Position numbers and translations under genes: made by a program. This document shows, one piece after another, positions 59,291-64,000 of a stretch of 64,000 nucleotides of DNA (position 1 is its first letter; the number at the start of each line of letters is the position of its first letter). Origin of the DNA: Arthrobacter sp. KBS0702 (lineage in GTDB: Bacteria > Actinomycetota > Actinomycetes > Actinomycetales > Micrococcaceae). Location: contig NZ_CP042172.1 in the NCBI RefSeq assembly GCF_005937985.2, positions 1,674,001-1,738,000 of the forward strand. Reading direction: 5' to 3'. Under the pieces are notes generated by a model. The model ran no database searches. It saw nothing but the letters and a program-made list of their open reading frames with translations, and was not told where the DNA came from.

Positions 59291-60271
59291 ATGGCACTGA
59301 CAGCATCAGTCAAGGAAGAACTTTCCCGGCTGGATATCAAGAAGTCCTCGGTCCGCAAGGCCGAGGTGTCCGCCATGCTCCGTTTCGCGGGGGGATTGCA
59401 TATCATCTCCGGCCGGATCGTGATCGAGGCCGAAGTGGACCTCGCTTCGACCGCGCGCCGGCTCCGTGCCGCCATTGCGGAAGTCTATGGACACCAGAGC
59501 GAGATCATCGTGGTCTCCGGCGGCGGGCTGCGCCGCGGCAGCCGCTACGTAGTGCGGGTGGTCCGCGACGGCGAAGCCCTCGCCCGCCAGACCGGCCTGC
59601 TGGACGCCCGGGGCCGGCCCGTCCGCGGCCTGCCCTCCGTTGTGGTGAACGGCTCCGCCGCCGACGCCGAGGCAGTCTGGCGCGGTGCGTTCCTGGCCCA
59701 CGGCTCGCTCACCGAGCCCGGCCGGTCCTCCGCGATGGAGGTCACCTGCCCAGGCCCCGAGTCGGCCCTCGCGCTCGTCGGCGCGGCGCGCCGTCTCGGC
59801 ATCCAGGCCAAGGCCCGCGAAGTCAGGGGAGTGGACCGCGTGGTGATCCGCGACGGCGACACGATTGCCGCGCTGCTGACCAGGATGGGCGCGCACGACG
59901 CGCTTATGGTCTGGGAGGAACGGCGGATGCGCAAGGAAGTCCGTGCCACCGCGAACCGGCTCGCCAACTTCGACGACGCGAACCTGCGCCGCTCGGCCCA
60001 GGCCGCCGTCGCCGCCGGCGCCCGCGTGGACCGCGCGCTGGAGATCCTCGGCGACGACGTTCCGGACCACCTCAAGTACGCCGGCGAACTGCGCGTGGCC
60101 CACAAACAGGCCAGCCTCGACGAGCTCGGCCGCCTCGCCGACCCGGTCATGACGAAGGACGCCATTGCCGGCCGGATCCGCCGGCTGCTGGCGATGGCGG
60201 ACAAGCGGGCGCAGGACCTCGGCATCCCGGGGACCGAGGCCAACGTGACGCCGGAAATGCTGGACGAGTAG
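59291..60271 (+). CDS. whiA: WhiA sporulation/cell-division regulator
   Basis: The 326-residue protein matches WhiA: a long N-terminal LAGLIDADG-related domain beginning [20 protein letters not shown] and [17 protein letters not shown], containing [20 protein letters not shown], and a C-terminal helix-turn-helix [20 protein letters not shown]. WhiA is a DNA-binding regulator of cell division; in non-sporulating actinobacteria it is retained for division and chromosome segregation. The ATG is preceded by GGAAAGG. It closes the rapZ-yvcK-whiA operon. Confidence 0.96.
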   Translation: MALTASVKEELSRLDIKKSSVRKAEVSAMLRFAGGLHIISGRIVIEAEVDLASTARRLRAAIAEVYGHQSEIIVVSGGGLRRGSRYVVRVVRDGEALARQTGLLDARGRPVRGLPSVVVNGSAADAEAVWRGAFLAHGSLTEPGRSSAMEVTCPGPESALALVGAARRLGIQAKAREVRGVDRVVIRDGDTIAALLTRMGAHDALMVWEERRMRKEVRATANRLANFDDANLRRSAQAAVAAGARVDRALEILGDDVPDHLKYAGELRVAHKQASLDELGRLADPVMTKDAIAGRIRRLLAMADKRAQDLGIPGTEANVTPEMLDE

Positions 60272-60447
60272 CCACCGCCGGGGATCAGGGCCAGAATCGG
60301 ATCCAGCGGCCGGGAATACCCCGGCGCAGCCGGAGGCTATGACCACTGGATCCCCATCCATGAAAACTTCCGGGTGTTGAACCATCCGGATGCACAATCC
60401 GAGAGTTAGCAAAACCGGACGAGCCGTCCACGACATTGGAGGATTTT

Positions 60448-61071
60448 GTGACCGAATACGTACTGCCTGAACTTGATTACGACTACGCCGCGCTGGAGCC
60501 GCACATCTCCGCGAAAATCATGGAGCTGCACCACAGCAAGCACCACGCGGCCTACGTCGCCGGCGCCAACAACGCGCTGAAGCAGCTGGCGGAGGCCCGC
60601 GAGAAGGGCGATTTCGCCAACATCAACCGCCTCTCCAAGGACCTCGCCTTCCACACCGGCGGCCACATCAACCACTCCGTGTTCTGGAAGAACCTCTCCC
60701 CGGACGGCGGCGACAAGCCCGAAGGCGAGCTCGCTGCCGCCATCGACGATGCGTTCGGGTCCTTCGACGCGTTCCGCGCCCAGTTCAGCGCCGCGGCCCT
60801 TGGCCTGCAGGGCTCCGGCTGGGGCTTCCTGGCCTACGAGCCGATCGGCGGCAACCTCGTCATCGAGCAGCTCTACGACCAGCAGGGCAATGTGGCGCTG
60901 GGCACCACCCCGCTGCTGATGCTGGACATGTGGGAGCACGCCTTCTACCTGGACTACGTCAACGTCAAGGCCGACTACGTCAAGGCGTTCTGGAACATCG
61001 TGAACTGGGCCGACGTCGCCAAGCGTTTCGACGCCGCCCGGAAGAACGCCACCGGCCTGATCACCCTCTAA
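60448..61071 (+). CDS. sodA: Superoxide dismutase, Mn/Fe type
   Basis: The protein of about 207 residues begins [20 protein letters not shown]. The metal ligands are visible: His in [13 protein letters not shown], His in [12 protein letters not shown], and Asp and His in [20 protein letters not shown]. The [10 protein letters not shown] and [13 protein letters not shown] blocks match Mn-type enzymes. It dismutes superoxide in the cytoplasm. I chose GTG 60448 because GGAGG lies five bases upstream; a TTG 12 bases earlier overlaps that site and is rejected. Confidence 0.96.
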   Translation: MTEYVLPELDYDYAALEPHISAKIMELHHSKHHAAYVAGANNALKQLAEAREKGDFANINRLSKDLAFHTGGHINHSVFWKNLSPDGGDKPEGELAAAIDDAFGSFDAFRAQFSAAALGLQGSGWGFLAYEPIGGNLVIEQLYDQQGNVALGTTPLLMLDMWEHAFYLDYVNVKADYVKAFWNIVNWADVAKRFDAARKNATGLITL

Positions 61072-61141
61072 GGGCGGCAGACCGACATATCACTGTAACA
61101 AAGCTCACATTTCGGGCCGTTCGGCCCGGATCGTGGAAGGT

Positions 61142-61165
61142 CCGCCCCCGCACTTGCGGGGGCGG
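61142..61165 (+). terminator. Hairpin after sodA
   Basis: A perfect 11-bp stem, CCGCCCCCGCA/TGCGGGGGCGG with a 2-base loop, lies about 70 bases after the sodA stop. It has no U-tract. Confidence 0.65.
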
Positions 61166-61178
61166 GTCCAGTTAAACG

Positions 61179-62346
<1,168 letters not shown>

Positions 62347-62356
62347 GGTAAGACTC

Positions 62357-63583
62357 ATGACATTCCACACCCTCGACGAACTGATCGCTGAAGGTGTCCG
62401 CGGGCGGTACGTTCTGGTCAGAAGTGACCTGAACGTGCCGCTCGACGGCTCTACAGTGACTGACGACGGCCGGATCAAGGCCTCCCTGCCGGTGCTGGCG
62501 ACACTCGCGGACGCCGGTGCCCGTGTGCTGGTCACAGCACACCTCGGCCGCCCCAAGGGCGCCCCGGACGAGAAGTACTCGCTCAAGCCTGCGGTTGCCC
62601 GGCTGGCCGAGCTCGCCCCGTTCAAGGTCACCCTGGCCGGCGACACCGTAGGCGAGGCCGCGGCCGCGGCCGCCGCGGCGCTGCAGGACGGCGAAGCCCT
62701 GGTCCTCGAAAACGTGCGCTTCGACGCCCGCGAAACCTCCAAGGACGACGCCGAACGCGGCGCCTTCGCGGATGAACTGGTGGCCCTCACCGGTGCCAAC
62801 GGCGCCTTCGTGGACGATGCCTTTGGTGCAGTGCACCGAAAGCACGCCAGCGTCTACGACGTGGCCACCCGGCTCCCGTCCTACCAGGGCGACCTGGTCC
62901 GCACCGAGGTCGAGGTGCTGCGCAAGCTCACCACCGACACGCAGCGTCCCTACGTCGTTGTGCTCGGCGGGTCTAAGGTTTCGGACAAGCTCGCGGTGAT
63001 CGACAACCTGATCGGCAAGGCGGACACCATCCTGGTGGGCGGCGGCATGCTGTTCACCTTCCTCGCAGCCGAGGGCCACAAGGTCGCCGGCAGCCTGCTG
63101 GAAGAGGACCAGATCCCGGTCGTCCAGGAGTACCTCAAGCGGGCGGCGGACGCGGGGACCGAATTCGTCGTCCCCACCGACGTCGTCGTCGCCAGCAAGT
63201 TCGCCGCGGACGCGGAGCACGAGACGGTTCCGGCCGACTCGATCGAGTCCGGCCGCTTCGGCGCCGCCGGCATCGGCCTGGACATCGGCCCCGACTCGGC
63301 GGCCGCCTTCGCGGAACGGATCCAGGGCGCCAAGACGGTCTTCTGGAACGGCCCCATGGGTGTCTTCGAGTTCCCCGCCTTCGCCGGCGGCACCCGGGCG
63401 GTCGCCCAGGCCCTGACCGAGACCGCGGCGTTCACGGTCGTGGGCGGCGGCGACTCCGCCGCTGCGGTCCGGACCCTCGGTTTCGCCGATGACCAGTTCG
63501 GACACATCTCCACCGGCGGCGGCGCCAGCCTGGAATACCTTGAAGGCAAGGAACTCCCCGGCCTGAGCGTCCTGGACCGCTAG
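62357..63583 (+). CDS. pgk: Phosphoglycerate kinase
   Basis: The protein of about 408 residues has the Pgk motifs: [80 protein letters not shown] and [20 protein letters not shown]. It transfers phosphate from 1,3-bisphosphoglycerate to ADP. I chose ATG 62357 (MTFHTLDEL); the longer frame lies inside gap. A TAGGGT box ends seven bases before this ATG and includes the gap stop codon, so an extra leaderless start is possible. Confidence 0.97.
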   Translation: MTFHTLDELIAEGVRGRYVLVRSDLNVPLDGSTVTDDGRIKASLPVLATLADAGARVLVTAHLGRPKGAPDEKYSLKPAVARLAELAPFKVTLAGDTVGEAAAAAAAALQDGEALVLENVRFDARETSKDDAERGAFADELVALTGANGAFVDDAFGAVHRKHASVYDVATRLPSYQGDLVRTEVEVLRKLTTDTQRPYVVVLGGSKVSDKLAVIDNLIGKADTILVGGGMLFTFLAAEGHKVAGSLLEEDQIPVVQEYLKRAADAGTEFVVPTDVVVASKFAADAEHETVPADSIESGRFGAAGIGLDIGPDSAAAFAERIQGAKTVFWNGPMGVFEFPAFAGGTRAVAQALTETAAFTVVGGGDSAAAVRTLGFADDQFGHISTGGGASLEYLEGKELPGLSVLDR

Positions 63584-63590
63584 GACCACC

Positions 63591-63630
63591 AGCCGGCAGG
63601 GTGGCCGTCCCGTACGCCACCCTGCCGGCT
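63591..63630 (+). terminator. Strong hairpin between pgk and tpiA
   Basis: A perfect 15-bp stem, AGCCGGCAGGGTGGC/GCCACCCTGCCGGCT with a 10-base loop, is followed by CTTTC. It would end most transcripts after pgk or protect the pgk 3' end if processed. Confidence 0.75.
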
Positions 63631-63661
63631 CTTTCACTGCTACGAACCTTTTGGAGATCAC

Positions 63662-64000
63662 GTGACAACGTCAACCAACGGCAAGTACGACCGCAAGCCC
63701 TTCATCGCAGGCAACTGGAAGATGAACATGGACCACGTCCAGGGCATCACCCTCCTGCAGAAGCTGGCCTGGACCCTGTCCGACGCCAAGCACGACTACA
63801 GCCGGGTGGAGGTTGCCGTGTTCCCGCCGTTCACCGACCTCCGCGGCGTGCAGACCCTCGTCCAGGGTGACGAGCTGGACGTCGCCTACGGCGGCCAGGA
63901 CCTCTCGCAGTTCGACTCCGGCGCTTACACCGGGGACATCTCGGGGCAGTTCCTCGCCAAGCTCGGCTGCCGGTACGTCCTGGTGGGCCACAGCGAACGC
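63662..64000 (+). CDS. tpiA: Triosephosphate isomerase, 5' part
   Basis: The window ends inside this gene, with 113 residues visible. The N-terminus has [20 protein letters not shown], the classical TIM start with catalytic Asn and Lys, then [20 protein letters not shown] and YVLVGHSER, where the catalytic histidine is found. The catalytic glutamate lies beyond the window. It interconverts dihydroxyacetone phosphate and glyceraldehyde-3-phosphate. The GTG at 63662 is preceded by TTGGAGATCAC. Confidence 0.97.
   Translation, partial: MTTSTNGKYDRKPFIAGNWKMNMDHVQGITLLQKLAWTLSDAKHDYSRVEVAVFPPFTDLRGVQTLVQGDELDVAYGGQDLSQFDSGAYTGDISGQFLAKLGCRYVLVGHSER

Overview
The window is a very GC-rich chromosomal segment with many GTG starts, tightly overlapping genes and actinobacterial hallmarks: the uvrC-rapZ-yvcK-whiA order, a CoaE-GrpB fusion, a DUF3516 helicase, a DUF6457 protein and a LexA-type box at uvrA. 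Taken together this suggests a Micrococcaceae soil actinobacterium of the Arthrobacter/Pseudarthrobacter type. That placement is inferred from gene content, not from a database search. No rRNA, tRNA, CRISPR array, insertion sequence or prophage was seen.

Region 1 (1-16.6 kb) is rich in molybdoenzymes. After the end of a short-chain dehydrogenase gene and a flavodoxin-fold quinone reductase comes a nine-gene minus-strand operon for aerobic (form I) carbon monoxide dehydrogenase: coxM-coxS-coxL, then an XdhC-YHS fusion, a MocA/MobA-like nucleotidyltransferase, coxD (MoxR ATPase), coxE (VWA protein, apparently frameshifted), coxG and a second XdhC (coxI). CoxL carries the form-I motif AYACSFR. 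A LysR regulator is divergent from coxM, with interlocking promoters. A DUF6457 protein, an FdhF/YdeP-type molybdopterin oxidoreductase and an acyl-CoA synthetase follow.

Region 2 (16.8-31 kb) is mostly housekeeping and stress genes: a beta-CASP nuclease, an erythromycin-esterase family protein, a tandem universal stress protein, a PiT phosphate transporter with a small membrane partner, a DHFR-like reductase, a hotdog thioesterase, polA, an Eis-type acetyltransferase, a polysaccharide deacetylase broken by an apparent one-base deletion, and rpsA.

Region 3 (31-46.5 kb) holds a roughly 500-bp array of 131-bp tandem repeats between two minus-strand genes. It continues with an IMPACT-family gene and coaE sharing overlapping divergent promoters, uvrB, a Mn2+-type (yybP-ykoY) riboswitch before a TerC transporter, an MFS exporter, a peptidase/acetyltransferase/helicase minus-strand group, and a redox gene preceded by two palindromic operator-like boxes.

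Region 4 (46.5-64 kb) contains a self-regulated ABC exporter pair with a GntR regulator, uvrA under a LexA box, a HAD phosphatase and acyltransferase, uvrC, rapZ-yvcK-whiA, sodA, and the glycolytic run gap-pgk-tpiA, which leaves the window inside tpiA.

A recurring signal is a TANNNT box ending exactly 6 (sometimes 7) bases before the start codon, which predicts leaderless mRNAs for polA, coaE, the IMPACT gene, uvrB, uvrC and several others.
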